Source: Streptomyces cellulosae
GTDB taxonomy: Bacteria > Actinomycetota > Actinomycetes > Streptomycetales > Streptomycetaceae
Assembly: GCF_000721105.1 (NCBI RefSeq)
Contig: NZ_JOEV01000015.1
Span: 71,532 to 135,531 of the forward strand
Length of the DNA: 64,000 nt
Direction: 5' to 3'
Shown here: positions 12,337-20,651 of the stretch, in pieces
How the letters are laid out: every line of letters starts with the position of its first letter
Numbering within the stretch: the first letter of the stretch is position 1
Made by a program: the position numbers and the translations under genes
The notes under the pieces: model-generated
Databases searched by the model: none
What the model was told of the DNA's origin: nothing
The model's input: only the letters and a program-made list of their open reading frames with translations

Positions 12337-13925
12337 CCGGCAACCATCAGCCGCTGGCGTTGCTGCTGTTCAGCGCGTTCGTCGCCGTCACCCTGGGCAT
12401 CACGACGTGGGTGAGTCGGCACCGCCAGGGCTCGGCGGAGGAGTTCTACGCGGGCGGTAGGCTCTTCTCTCCGATGGAAAATGGTTTTGCCATCGCGGGT
12501 GACTACATGTCGGCTGCCTCCTTCCTCGGGATCTCCGGGCTCATCGCCCTGTTCGGGTACGACGGGCTGCTGTACTCGGTGGGGTTCCTCGTGGCCTGGC
12601 TCCTGGTCCTGTTCCTCGTCGCCGAACTGGTCCGCAACTGCGGACGGTTCACGCTCGCCGACGTGGTCGCGGCACGGATGAGGGAGCGGCCGGTGCGGAT
12701 CGCGGCGGGAACCTCCTCGGTCACCGTGTCCGTTCTGTATCTGGTGGCGCAGATGGTCGGTGCGGGCAGCCTGGTCGCGCTGCTTCTCGGAGGCAACGGC
12801 GAGGCAGCGCAGTCCTGGACGGTCGTCGGGGTCGGCGCGCTCATGGTGATCTATGTGTCGCTCGGTGGGATGCGGGCCACCACCTGGATCCAGATCGTCA
12901 AGGCGGTCCTGCTGCTCGGCGGCACCATCACCCTGACGGTGCTCGTCCTGGTGCGTTTCCACGGAGACTTCGACCAGTTGCTGCTCACGGCGGCGGAGCG
13001 CAGTGGTCATGGCAAGGCCTTCCTGGCGCCGGGCCTGAGGTACGGCGGGGACTGGACGGCCCGGTTCGACTTCATCAGTCTGGGCCTCGCGCTGGTGCTG
13101 GGGACGGCGGGGCTGCCGCACATCCTGTCCCGCTTCTACACCGTGCCCACGGCGCGGGCCGCACGCCGCTCGGTCATCTGGTCGATCGGGCTGATCGGGG
13201 GCTTCTACCTGATGACGATCGTCCTCGGGTTCGGTGCGGCGGCCATCGTGGGGCCGGACGCTGTACGCGGATCGAACGCGGCCGGAAACACGGCCGTTCC
13301 GTTGCTCGCGCTCGACCTGGGCGGCGGGGCGGACTCCGCGGGAGGAGCGATTCTCTTCGCCGTCGTCGCCGCGGTCGCCTTCGCGACGATCCTCGCCGTG
13401 GTCGCCGGCATCACGCTGGCCTCCTCGGCGTCGGTGGCCCACGACCTGTACGCCTCGCTGCGTCGCCGGCACACCAAGCCGCGCAGCGAGGTGGCCGTGG
13501 CACGTGCCGCCGCGGTCGGGATCGGCGTGATGGCGATCGCCCTGGGCCTGCTGGCCAGGGATCTCAACGTGGCGTTCCTGGTGGGACTCGCCTTCGCGGT
13601 CGCCGCGTCCGCCAACCTGCCGGTGCTGCTGTACTCGCTGTTCTGGCGCGGCTTCACCACACGCGGCGCCGTCTGGTCCGTCTATGGCGGGCTGATCCCG
13701 GCCATGCTGCTCGTGGTGCTGTCACCGGTGGTGTCCGGCAGCCCGGAGTCACTGTTTCCCACCGTCGACTTCCAGTACTTCCCACTGCAGAACCCCGGGC
13801 TCGTCTCGATCCCGCTGGGCTTCCTCGCGGGCTGGCTCGGCACGGTCACCTCGGCGGAACTGCCCGACGAGGCCAAGCATGCGGAGACTGAGGTGCGGTC
13901 GCTGACCGGGGCGGGAGCCGTATAG
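12333..13925 (+). CDS. Sodium:solute symporter, ActP-like
   Basis: A 530-residue transporter of the SSS family with about 13 hydrophobic segments. The family signature region is clear early on: EEFYAGGRLFSPMENGFAIA and GDYMSAASFLGISG, followed by GGMRATTWIQIVKAVLL and GLPHILSRFYTVP. This places it with cation/acetate-type carboxylate symporters; the exact substrate is unknown. It is translationally coupled to the DUF485 gene. It converges on a CitA/CitB-type two-component system, which typically controls carboxylate uptake, making that pair a plausible regulator (inference). Confidence 0.9.
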   Translation: MTGNHQPLALLLFSAFVAVTLGITTWVSRHRQGSAEEFYAGGRLFSPMENGFAIAGDYMSAASFLGISGLIALFGYDGLLYSVGFLVAWLLVLFLVAELVRNCGRFTLADVVAARMRERPVRIAAGTSSVTVSVLYLVAQMVGAGSLVALLLGGNGEAAQSWTVVGVGALMVIYVSLGGMRATTWIQIVKAVLLLGGTITLTVLVLVRFHGDFDQLLLTAAERSGHGKAFLAPGLRYGGDWTARFDFISLGLALVLGTAGLPHILSRFYTVPTARAARRSVIWSIGLIGGFYLMTIVLGFGAAAIVGPDAVRGSNAAGNTAVPLLALDLGGGADSAGGAILFAVVAAVAFATILAVVAGITLASSASVAHDLYASLRRRHTKPRSEVAVARAAAVGIGVMAIALGLLARDLNVAFLVGLAFAVAASANLPVLLYSLFWRGFTTRGAVWSVYGGLIPAMLLVVLSPVVSGSPESLFPTVDFQYFPLQNPGLVSIPLGFLAGWLGTVTSAELPDEAKHAETEVRSLTGAGAV

Positions 13926-14077
13926 GCCCACGTAACAGGCCGAGGCCGTCATCGTCGTACGGACTCGGAGGCCCCGGCCCCGCCGAAGACCTGCACGACC
14001 GAGTTTGTGAGAAGGCGGGTCGACATCCGTATGCAAGGGCGGCACGGTTCCTTCCCCGCCCCCCACGGACCGTGTCC

Positions 14078-14761
14078 TCAGGCGCGGGTCGCCCACACGT
14101 AACGGTGTTCCGGGCGGCCCGCGTCACCGTATTTGAGTGTCAGGCGAGCCCGTCCCGTGCGCTCCAGGAGCTTCAGATAGCGCTGAGCGGTCTGGCGGCT
14201 CACGCCGGTCCGATCGGCGATCTCCTGGGCCGACAGGGGGCCTTCGGCGTTCATCAGGGAGCGGCGGACCAGCTCCGCCGTGGTGGGGGAGTGTCCTTTG
14301 GGCAGTTCGGGTTCCGAGGGTATGGACAGGGCGCCGAAGATGCGGTCCACCTCGGCCTGCTCCGCCTCGCCTCCGCCGTCGAGGGTTCGGCGCAGCTCGG
14401 CGTAGGCCTCCAGCTTGGCGCGCAGGCCCGCGAAGGCGAACGGCTTGACCAGGTACTGCAACGCGCCGTGCCGCATCGCCGCCTGCACGGTTGAGACGTC
14501 CCGGGCCGCCGTCACCATGATCACATCGGTCTGATGGCCGCGTCGGCGCATCTCCTGGACGACCGTGAGGCCCGTCTCGTCGGGCAGGTAGTGGTCCATG
14601 AGGACGAGGTCCACATGCGGCAGCAGCTCCAGTTGCCGAAGCGCCTCCGCCGCGCTGTGCGCCTCACCGGCCACATGGAAGCCCGCCACCTTCGCCACAT
14701 AGGCGGAGTTGACGCGCGCCACCCGGATGTCGTCGTCCACGATCAGGACCTCGATCAACAC
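14078..14761 (-). CDS. CitB/DpiA-family response regulator
   Basis: A 227-residue regulator. The receiver carries IVDDD, the phospho-acceptor Asp56 (VLMDHYLPDETG) and the Lys of YLVKPFAF. The C-terminal part has a winged-helix/HTH typical of the CitB group (SAQEIADRTGVSRQTAQRYL). The start is GTG 14761, which lies inside the last codons of the kinase gene and has GAGGAGGA ahead, so translation is coupled. These systems usually sense extracellular C4-dicarboxylates or citrate and control transporters; the symporter gene converges on this gene from the other side. Confidence 0.92.
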   Translation of the reverse strand: MLIEVLIVDDDIRVARVNSAYVAKVAGFHVAGEAHSAAEALRQLELLPHVDLVLMDHYLPDETGLTVVQEMRRRGHQTDVIMVTAARDVSTVQAAMRHGALQYLVKPFAFAGLRAKLEAYAELRRTLDGGGEAEQAEVDRIFGALSIPSEPELPKGHSPTTAELVRRSLMNAEGPLSAQEIADRTGVSRQTAQRYLKLLERTGRARLTLKYGDAGRPEHRYVWATRA

Positions 14762-16434
14762 GACTCCTCCTCGGCGGCGGGCTGTGCGGTCCGCGGCGCG
14801 GTCAGGGCGGGCTCCGGTTCGGGCTCCAGGGCGTCGGGCAGGACGACGGTGAACTCCGCGCCCCCGCCGCCCGCGTCGTCGACGGCCGCGCTGCCACCCT
14901 GCCGCTCGGCGAGCCTGCGGACCAGGGAGAGTCCGATGCCGCGCTCCCGGTGGGCGGGCGGCTTCTTCGTGGACCACCCCTCGGTGAAGATCAACTCGCG
15001 GTGCTCCTGAGGGATTCCCGGTCCCGTGTCGCGCACCCTGAGGACCGCGGTACGTCCCTCCGTGCGCAGTTCCACCTCCACGCGCGCGTGGAGGGTTCCC
15101 GCGACGGCGTCCAGCGCGTTGTCCACCAGGTTGCCGAGGATCGTGACGAGTCCACCGGGGTCGACCAGCCGGTCCGGCAGCCGGGTCCGGTCCGAGACCC
15201 ACAGCACCACTCCGCGCTCGGCGGCGACGGTCGCCTTGCCGACCAGCAGCGCGGCGAGCAAGGGGTCCTGGATCCTCTCCGTGACCTGTTCAGCCGTGGC
15301 TCGGTGGTCGCCCACGACCTCTCCGACGAACTCCACGGCGTCGTCGTACATCTCCAGTTCGAGCAGTCCGAGGAGCGTGTGCATGCGGTTGGCGTGCTCG
15401 TGGTCCTGGGCCCGCAGGGCGTCGATCAGGCCGCGCGTGGAGTCGAGCTCGCGACCGAGCTGATCCAGCTCGGTACGGTCGCGCAGGGTGGCGACGGCGC
15501 CCCCGTCGTCGGTGGGCATGCGGTTGGCGACGAGGACGCGCTGGCCGCGCACGGTGAGCAGGTCCGTGCCGGTCGCCCGGCCCGCCAGTACGTCGGCGGT
15601 ACGGCCCTCGCCGAGTGCCTCGTCGGGGGTGCGGCCGACGGCCTCGTCCCCGATGCCCAGCAGCCGCTGCGCCTCGTCGTTGAGCAGGCGCACGCGTCCT
15701 GCGCGGTCCAGGGCGACGACGCCCTCGCGGATGCCGTGCAGCATTGCCTCGCGCTCCGCGAGGAGGCCCGAGATGTCCGAGAAGGCCAGGTCCCGGGTCT
15801 GCCGTTGGACCCGGCGGGAGATGAGCCAGGCGGCCAGCGCGCCCACGGCCAGGGCGCCGCCGGCGTAGGCGAGCAGTCCCGGGATCGCGTGGATCAGCCG
15901 CGCCCGCACGCTGTCGTACGCGATGCCCACCGAGACCGCGCCGACGATCTTCCCCTCGCTGTCGCGCAACGGCACCTTGCCACGGGCGGAGCGGCCCAGG
16001 GTGCCGTTGTCGATCTCCATGACCTCCTTGCCGGCCAGGGCCTGGCTGGGGTCGGTGGAGACGGTCCTGCCTATCTCGCTCGCGGTGGGGTGCGACCAGC
16101 GCACGCCCCGCCGGTCCATCACCACGACGTACTCGGCCTGGGTGGCCCTGCGGATCCGCTCCGCCTCCCGCTGGACGGGCCCGTCGGCCGTCGGTTGCGT
16201 GCGCTGGACCTCCTCGGCGATCCCCGGTTCGGCGGCGGCGGTCTGCGCGATCGCCAGCGCGCGGCGCATGGCCTGGTCGTCCAGCTGGTCGCTGAGCGGG
16301 GCGAGGAACAGCCCGGTGGCGAGCACCGCGACTCCCGCGGCGATCGCCAGCTGCATCAGCAGCACCTGCGAGAACATGCGCCGCGGCAGTCCGAGGCGCA
16401 GGCGGCGGGCGGGGGGAGTGGGGCGCATACCCAT
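14755..16434 (-). CDS. CitA/DcuS-family sensor histidine kinase
   Basis: A membrane sensor kinase of about 559 residues. One transmembrane helix near the N-terminus (FSQVLLMQLAIAAGVAVLAT) and a second (LLAYAGGALAVGALAAWLIS) enclose a periplasmic-type PAS/Cache sensor with YVVVMDRRGVRWSHP, as in CitA. A cytoplasmic PAS domain follows, then a SpoB-like dimerisation helix with His in RAQDHEHANRMHTLLGLLE, and HATPase motifs (NLVDNALDA, DTGPGIP, GIGLSLVRR). ATG 16434 is preferred over an in-frame upstream TTG; ATG 16428 is equally possible and no clear ribosome-binding site is seen. The ligand is unknown, probably a carboxylate by family. Confidence 0.9.
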   Translation of the reverse strand: MGMRPTPPARRLRLGLPRRMFSQVLLMQLAIAAGVAVLATGLFLAPLSDQLDDQAMRRALAIAQTAAAEPGIAEEVQRTQPTADGPVQREAERIRRATQAEYVVVMDRRGVRWSHPTASEIGRTVSTDPSQALAGKEVMEIDNGTLGRSARGKVPLRDSEGKIVGAVSVGIAYDSVRARLIHAIPGLLAYAGGALAVGALAAWLISRRVQRQTRDLAFSDISGLLAEREAMLHGIREGVVALDRAGRVRLLNDEAQRLLGIGDEAVGRTPDEALGEGRTADVLAGRATGTDLLTVRGQRVLVANRMPTDDGGAVATLRDRTELDQLGRELDSTRGLIDALRAQDHEHANRMHTLLGLLELEMYDDAVEFVGEVVGDHRATAEQVTERIQDPLLAALLVGKATVAAERGVVLWVSDRTRLPDRLVDPGGLVTILGNLVDNALDAVAGTLHARVEVELRTEGRTAVLRVRDTGPGIPQEHRELIFTEGWSTKKPPAHRERGIGLSLVRRLAERQGGSAAVDDAGGGGAEFTVVLPDALEPEPEPALTAPRTAQPAAEEESC

Positions 16435-16575
16435 GACGGTACGTGGCAAGACCGGACCTGCCGCAGGGGGTGTGGCATGGATTACTTGATCAACATATGG
16501 GACACCTGGACAGCCGCCGGGGAGACGGGGCAGGCGGGCCGACGAACCCCAGGACTTCGGTGTACGACAGTGGCC

Positions 16576-17520
16576 TCAGCCCGCGAGCGCCGTCGTGGTC
16601 GCCGGCTCGTGCACCGCCACCACGTCCATCCGCGCGGGTGAGCCGAGTACCGAGGCTCCGCAGCTCTCCGGCCTGGCCGGCAGCGAGGCGCCCTGGGCCA
16701 CGACGACGCGCCAGTGACGTCCGTCGGTGTGGGCGACGGTCACCTCCCAGCGAGGTGCGGCGCCCTCCGTACGGACCACGGCCAGCGTCTGCGCCCCGTA
16801 CTCGCCCGTGGCCCTGCGCACGGCAAGCTCGGCCGCCTGGCCGGGTCGCTCCCACGCGGAGCTTCCCCGGCAGCCCTCCACGACGATCCGGCCCTCCTGC
16901 ACGCCGTGCAGGACCTCCTTGACGGCGTGGGCCTCGGCCCGGCCGTAGGCGTAGCCGTACGGCAGGACGAGCAGTGTGGGGGAGAAGCGATGACCACCCA
17001 GGTGGGTGACCTCCCAGACGCCCTCGACGCCGGAGGAGGCCAACTCCGCCGCGAGGGGGCGGCCCAGGAGGGCGCAGCAGCGGTCGCGCTTGCCGTTGGT
17101 GCACACGAGCGCGAGCGGATCACCGGTGTGGGGCCGCCCGCCGAGAGCCGAGTCGAAGCTGCCGTGGTCCCCGCGGCCGAGCGCGGCGAAGTCGACGTCG
17201 AGCAGTCGGCGAGGGTCGCGGACCATGGCGGAACGCAGCCACACGTTCCCGGGCACCGTATGGGCCACGTACACCTGCCGCGCTGTCGGTGTGCCGCTGT
17301 CGGCGTGCCGACCGGGGCGGCGGATGAGCGCGATCCGTACCCCCGTGCCCTGGGCCGCCCCCTCCAGGGCACGGCCGAGCGCGGGGTCCAGGTGGCTCGA
17401 AGTGAGCGCCTTGGCACCCCAGGGACCGGGCTGTTCCAGAAGCAGCCAGGTGGTCGCCGTGGCCGCTGTTCCGGAAATGGGCTCGTCGAGGTCCCGGGAG
17501 ACGGTTGAGCACGTACTCAC
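16576..17520 (-). CDS. Apd1-like thioredoxin-fold [2Fe-2S] protein (sucrase/ferredoxin-like family)
   Basis: A 314-residue protein of the sucrase/ferredoxin-like family, related to yeast Apd1. The C-terminal thioredoxin-like domain has Cys140-x8-Cys149 (VCTNGKRDRCCALLGR) and His173-x3-His177 (HLGGHRF), the Cys2His2 ligand pattern of Apd1-type [2Fe-2S] clusters. A redox role in iron or siderophore metabolism is plausible but not proven. GTG 17520 is chosen because the conserved N-terminus starts there. An iron box (17521-17539) abuts this codon, so transcription is probably repressed by DmdR/IdeR when iron is plentiful, and the transcript may have little or no leader. Confidence 0.85.
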   Translation of the reverse strand: MSTCSTVSRDLDEPISGTAATATTWLLLEQPGPWGAKALTSSHLDPALGRALEGAAQGTGVRIALIRRPGRHADSGTPTARQVYVAHTVPGNVWLRSAMVRDPRRLLDVDFAALGRGDHGSFDSALGGRPHTGDPLALVCTNGKRDRCCALLGRPLAAELASSGVEGVWEVTHLGGHRFSPTLLVLPYGYAYGRAEAHAVKEVLHGVQEGRIVVEGCRGSSAWERPGQAAELAVRRATGEYGAQTLAVVRTEGAAPRWEVTVAHTDGRHWRVVVAQGASLPARPESCGASVLGSPARMDVVAVHEPATTTALAG

Positions 17521-17539
17521 AGAGGTGAGCCTAACCTGA
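17521..17539 (-). promoter_or_regulatory. Iron box (DmdR/IdeR/DtxR operator)
   Basis: On the minus strand TCAGGTTAGGCTCACCTCT matches 16 of 19 positions of the Streptomyces iron box TTAGGTTAGGCTCACCTAA, including the whole 15-base core. It sits directly against the GTG of the Apd1-like gene, where bound repressor would block the promoter. Confidence 0.8.
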
Positions 17540-17573
17540 CTTGAGGCGGGCGCCTTCTGGCGGGTCGCGCGTG

Positions 17574-18830
17574 CTACTCCGGCAGTGGCTGTGGCGGCCG
17601 CGGGCCCACGTAGTAGCCGCTCGGGCGCATGCGCAGGGGGCGTTCCCCGTACTCCTCCAGGGCGTGTGCGATCCAGCCCGCCGTGCGGGCCACCGCGAAG
17701 ACGGTCTCGCCCGCCGTGGCCGGCATGCCGGAGGAGGCGGTGAACACGGCGAGGGCCAGGTCGACATTGGCGTGCAACGGGGTGTGGCGGGCCGCGGTGG
17801 CGACGATGTCGCGGGCCGCGGCGATTGCGGGTGCCGCCCTGGGAATGTCCTCCAGGAGTGCGAAGAGGGCACGCGCGCGCGGGTCCTCGCCGGGGTAGAG
17901 CCGGTGGCCGAGCCCTGGAACGCGCCGGCCGGCCCGCAGTTCGTCGGCGATCACTGGGGCCGCGTCGCCCTGGTCGAGTACCTCCAGCAGCAGCTTGTGG
18001 GCCAGTCCACTGGCTGCGCCGTGCAAAGGGCCCTCGATCACGCCGAGTCCCGCGGAGACGGCGGCGTAGGCGTGCGCGCGGGCCGACGCGGCGACGCGCA
18101 CGGCGAGGGTGGAGGCGGCGAGGTCGTGGTCGGCGAGCAGGGCGAGCGCCGTGTCCAGGACGCGCAGGGACGGCTCGTCGGCCGGGCGTCCCGTGAGGCG
18201 GGCCCATAGCCGGTGGGCCAGCGGGCCGCTGTCGCGGTGGTCGTACAGGGCCGGGGGCAGGGCGGCGACCAGGGTGGGGATGAGGATGCGCGCCGTGCCG
18301 AGCACGGCCTCCTCCGAGAGGTCGAAACGCAGCGGGTCCGCGGCCGCCGCGGCGATCGCCGCGACCCGCAACCGGTCGGTGGGCGCGGTGTGTTCGGGTA
18401 GCGAGTCCACTGCGCGGCGGGCTGCGGTGACGGCGGCCTCCGGTGCCGTGAAGGCGGCGCCGCGGCGCAGCTGCCCGGTCCACAGCCACTCGGCGACCTC
18501 CTCGTAGGAGTGGCGGGCGGCCAGCTCGGTCGCGTCGACGCCCCGGAAGTAGTACCGGTCGGTGTCGATGAGCGTGATGCGGGTCCGTACGGACAGTTCA
18601 CCGCCCCCTCCCGGACTCCCGCCGCTGTCCCGCCGACTGCGCCGGGCGAGCGCTTCCACCTCCTTGGCGTCGAAGGTGCTGCCCCGGCCGCCGGGCACCC
18701 GTCGGCTGCTGAGCTGCCCGCGGCTCACGTAGGCGTACACGGTCTCGGGCTTCACGCCCAGCAGCTCGGCGGTCTCCTTGGTGCTCAGCCGATGTCCGGC
18801 GGCACCGGTGTGGGGTTCGTGATCACGCAT
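17574..18830 (-). CDS. Citrate synthase homologue with N-terminal DNA-binding domain
   Basis: A 418-residue fusion. Residues 14-64 form an excisionase/MerR-like winged helix (LSTKETAELLGVKPETVYAY, then the SRGQL wing). A complete citrate-synthase domain follows after a Gly/Ser linker. The usual catalytic set is recognisable: His in DHDLAAST, His in GPLHGA, the substrate His in GLGHRLYPGEDP and Asp in HANVDLA. It may be a citrate synthase isozyme, a 2-methylcitrate synthase or a metabolite-sensing regulator. It diverges from a second citrate synthase gene across an AT-rich palindromic spacer that could be its operator (inference). ATG 18830 has GGTGA five bases ahead; GTG 18839 is an alternative. 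Confidence 0.85.
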   Translation of the reverse strand: MRDHEPHTGAAGHRLSTKETAELLGVKPETVYAYVSRGQLSSRRVPGGRGSTFDAKEVEALARRSRRDSGGSPGGGGELSVRTRITLIDTDRYYFRGVDATELAARHSYEEVAEWLWTGQLRRGAAFTAPEAAVTAARRAVDSLPEHTAPTDRLRVAAIAAAAADPLRFDLSEEAVLGTARILIPTLVAALPPALYDHRDSGPLAHRLWARLTGRPADEPSLRVLDTALALLADHDLAASTLAVRVAASARAHAYAAVSAGLGVIEGPLHGAASGLAHKLLLEVLDQGDAAPVIADELRAGRRVPGLGHRLYPGEDPRARALFALLEDIPRAAPAIAAARDIVATAARHTPLHANVDLALAVFTASSGMPATAGETVFAVARTAGWIAHALEEYGERPLRMRPSGYYVGPRPPQPLPE

Positions 18831-18856
18831 GAACCTCACCGTATCCGCAGCTCGGC

Positions 18857-18918
18857 ATGTTGATTCCCCTATGTTGATTCAATCAATATTGACACAGATT
18901 TAATCAATCATGGACAGT
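18857..18918. promoter_or_regulatory. Divergent operator/promoter between the citrate synthase homologues
   Basis: An AT-rich island in GC-rich DNA. ATGTTGATTC occurs twice (18857-18866, 18871-18880). A perfect dyad TTGATT-C-AATCAA spans 18874-18886, and another AATCAATCA lies at 18902-18910. TTGACA at 18889-18894 with GACAGT 18 bases later (18913-18918) is a candidate promoter for the plus-strand gene. The repeated TTGATT units look like binding sites for one regulator. Confidence 0.6.
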
Positions 18919-18941
18919 CGCATCAAGTCCAAGGAGGAATC

Positions 18942-20105
18942 ATGTCCGTCAACAGGTCAGCAGGCGCCCTCGTCGTACCGCGCGGGCTCGCGGGAGTCGT
19001 CGTCACCGACACCGAGATCGGTGACGTCCGGGGGACCGAGGGCTTTTACCACTACCGCCAGTATTCGGCCGTCGAACTCGCCCAGACCCGCGGGTTCGAG
19101 GACGTCTGGCATATCCTGGTCCACGGGGACCTGCCGGACCCTCCACGCTCCGCCGCCTTCGCGGCCGAGACCGCCGCGCTGCGGCGGCTGCCCGCCGGGG
19201 TGTGGGCCGCGCTGCCTGCCCTCGCCGCGGCCGGCGCGAGCTCCGGGCCGCTCGCCGGGATGCGTACGGCGCTGTCGCTGCTGGGCGCGGCGAAGGGTTT
19301 CCGTCCGGTGTACGACCTCGACGTGGAGCGGCGCCGCCAGGACACCCTCGTCGCGACCGCCGCCGTGCCGACCCTGCTTGCCGCGCTGCACCGCCTGGGC
19401 CGGGGGCTCGATCCGGTGCAGCCGCGCGAAGACCTCTCCTATGCGGCCAACTACCTCTACATGCTGACGGGTTCGCAGCCGGATCCGGAGCGGGTGCGGG
19501 CGATCGAGCAGTACTTGATCTCAACCATTGACCACGGATTCAATGCATCAACCTTCACCGCGCGCGTCATCGCGTCCACCGGTGCGGATGCGGCGGCATG
19601 CCTCGTGGGAGCCGTGGGGGCGTTGTCCGGGCCGCTGCACGGAGGTGCGCCCAGCCGGGCGCTGGACACGCTGGACGCGATCGGCACGCCCGACCGCATT
19701 GACTCCTGGATCCGTGAGCGGGTCCTGGCCGGCGACCGCATCATGGGCTTCGGCCATGCGATCTACCGCACGGAGGACCCTCGGTCCCGGATGCTCCGCC
19801 AGATCGCCCAGCGGTTCGGCGGTCCGCGGGTGGACTTCGCCGTCGAGGTCGAGCGCCACGTCGAGAGGATCCTCGCGGAACTGAAGCCGGGGCGGGAGCT
19901 CCACACGAACGTCGAGTTCTACGCCGGCGTGGTCATGGAACTGTGCGGTCTGCCGCGCGAGATGTTCACCCCCACCTTCGCGGCGGGGCGCGTGGTGGGC
20001 TGGAGCGCCAACATCCTGGAACAGGCGGCGGACTCGAAGATCATCCGACCGGTGGCGCGGTATGTGGGGCCGGGGGCGCCGGTGAAGGTCCCGCAGGCTG
20101 TCTGA
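18942..20105 (+). CDS. Citrate synthase-like enzyme with catalytic Asp replaced by Glu
   Basis: A 387-residue citrate synthase family protein, starting at ATG 18942 with a near-perfect AAGGAGGAAT site. Catalytic-region residues are His198 (IDHGFNAST), His233 (GPLHGG) and His272 (GFGHAIYRTEDPR). The position of the usual catalytic Asp in N-V-D-F reads N-V-E-F (Glu325). Glu might still serve as a base, but the change is unusual and may alter substrate (2-methylcitrate or another acyl-CoA) or activity. It is divergent from the HTH-fused homologue and monocistronic, with a terminator after it. The primary citrate synthase of the cell is probably encoded elsewhere. Confidence 0.9.
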   Translation: MSVNRSAGALVVPRGLAGVVVTDTEIGDVRGTEGFYHYRQYSAVELAQTRGFEDVWHILVHGDLPDPPRSAAFAAETAALRRLPAGVWAALPALAAAGASSGPLAGMRTALSLLGAAKGFRPVYDLDVERRRQDTLVATAAVPTLLAALHRLGRGLDPVQPREDLSYAANYLYMLTGSQPDPERVRAIEQYLISTIDHGFNASTFTARVIASTGADAAACLVGAVGALSGPLHGGAPSRALDTLDAIGTPDRIDSWIRERVLAGDRIMGFGHAIYRTEDPRSRMLRQIAQRFGGPRVDFAVEVERHVERILAELKPGRELHTNVEFYAGVVMELCGLPREMFTPTFAAGRVVGWSANILEQAADSKIIRPVARYVGPGAPVKVPQAV

Positions 20106-20115
20106 CCACGCGTGT

Positions 20116-20142
20116 GGCCTGGTGCCGTTCTGGCGCCAGGCC
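20116..20142 (+). terminator. Terminator after citrate synthase-like gene
   Basis: An 11-bp stem (20116-20126 with 20132-20142) with one G-T wobble and a GTTCT loop, 11 bp after the stop codon. Confidence 0.8.
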
Positions 20143-20279
20143 TCATCGGGTGGTGACCGAGCAGGGACGGGGTGACGAACTGCTCGCTGGTCGGTGCCCG
20201 GGGCGCTCAGCGGTTCTGGGCGGCCGGGAGCGGCTGGACGGGACGAGTCCGGTGGTCGACGCGTGCCCGCACGAGGAGG

Positions 20280-20516
20280 TCAGGCGTCGGGAATGTCCGC
20301 CTTGGCCCGAATCAGGGTATCCCGGCTGACGATGACGATGCGCTCGTAGTCGCCACGGGAGGCGTCGGCGGGGAGTTCACGCTCCAGCGCCTCGGTGGCC
20401 TCGGTGCCGATGACGGCGAAATTGCCGTCGCTCAGCTCGAACAGGTCCGGGCAGTTGGCTCCTGAGGCACTGCCACGGGCACTCGGAGGCACACCGATGC
20501 GGCGCACGATTTTCAA
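20280..20516 (-). CDS. Conserved small hypothetical protein beside DUF6082 gene
   Basis: A 78-residue protein starting at TTG 20516, with AAGGA nine bases upstream. The conserved-looking core is LSDGNFAVIGTEATEAL followed by GDYERIVIVSRDTLIRAKAD. I recognise the type as a small Streptomyces protein found next to DUF6082 genes, but no function is known. No signal peptide or transmembrane segment is evident. It probably shares a minus-strand unit with the DUF6082 gene 135 bp upstream. Confidence 0.65.
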   Translation of the reverse strand: MKIVRRIGVPPSARGSASGANCPDLFELSDGNFAVIGTEATEALERELPADASRGDYERIVIVSRDTLIRAKADIPDA

Positions 20517-20651
20517 GGGTACTGGTCCTTAGCGATGATGTGGGCAGAGTGGTGGCAGCAGCGTATAGGGGCCTGTGTGGCATACGGCGCTGCATCTGTA
20601 AAGACCACCTGGCCGTGTCGCTTCCGGGACGGTGTTGACCGCGTGCGGCGA

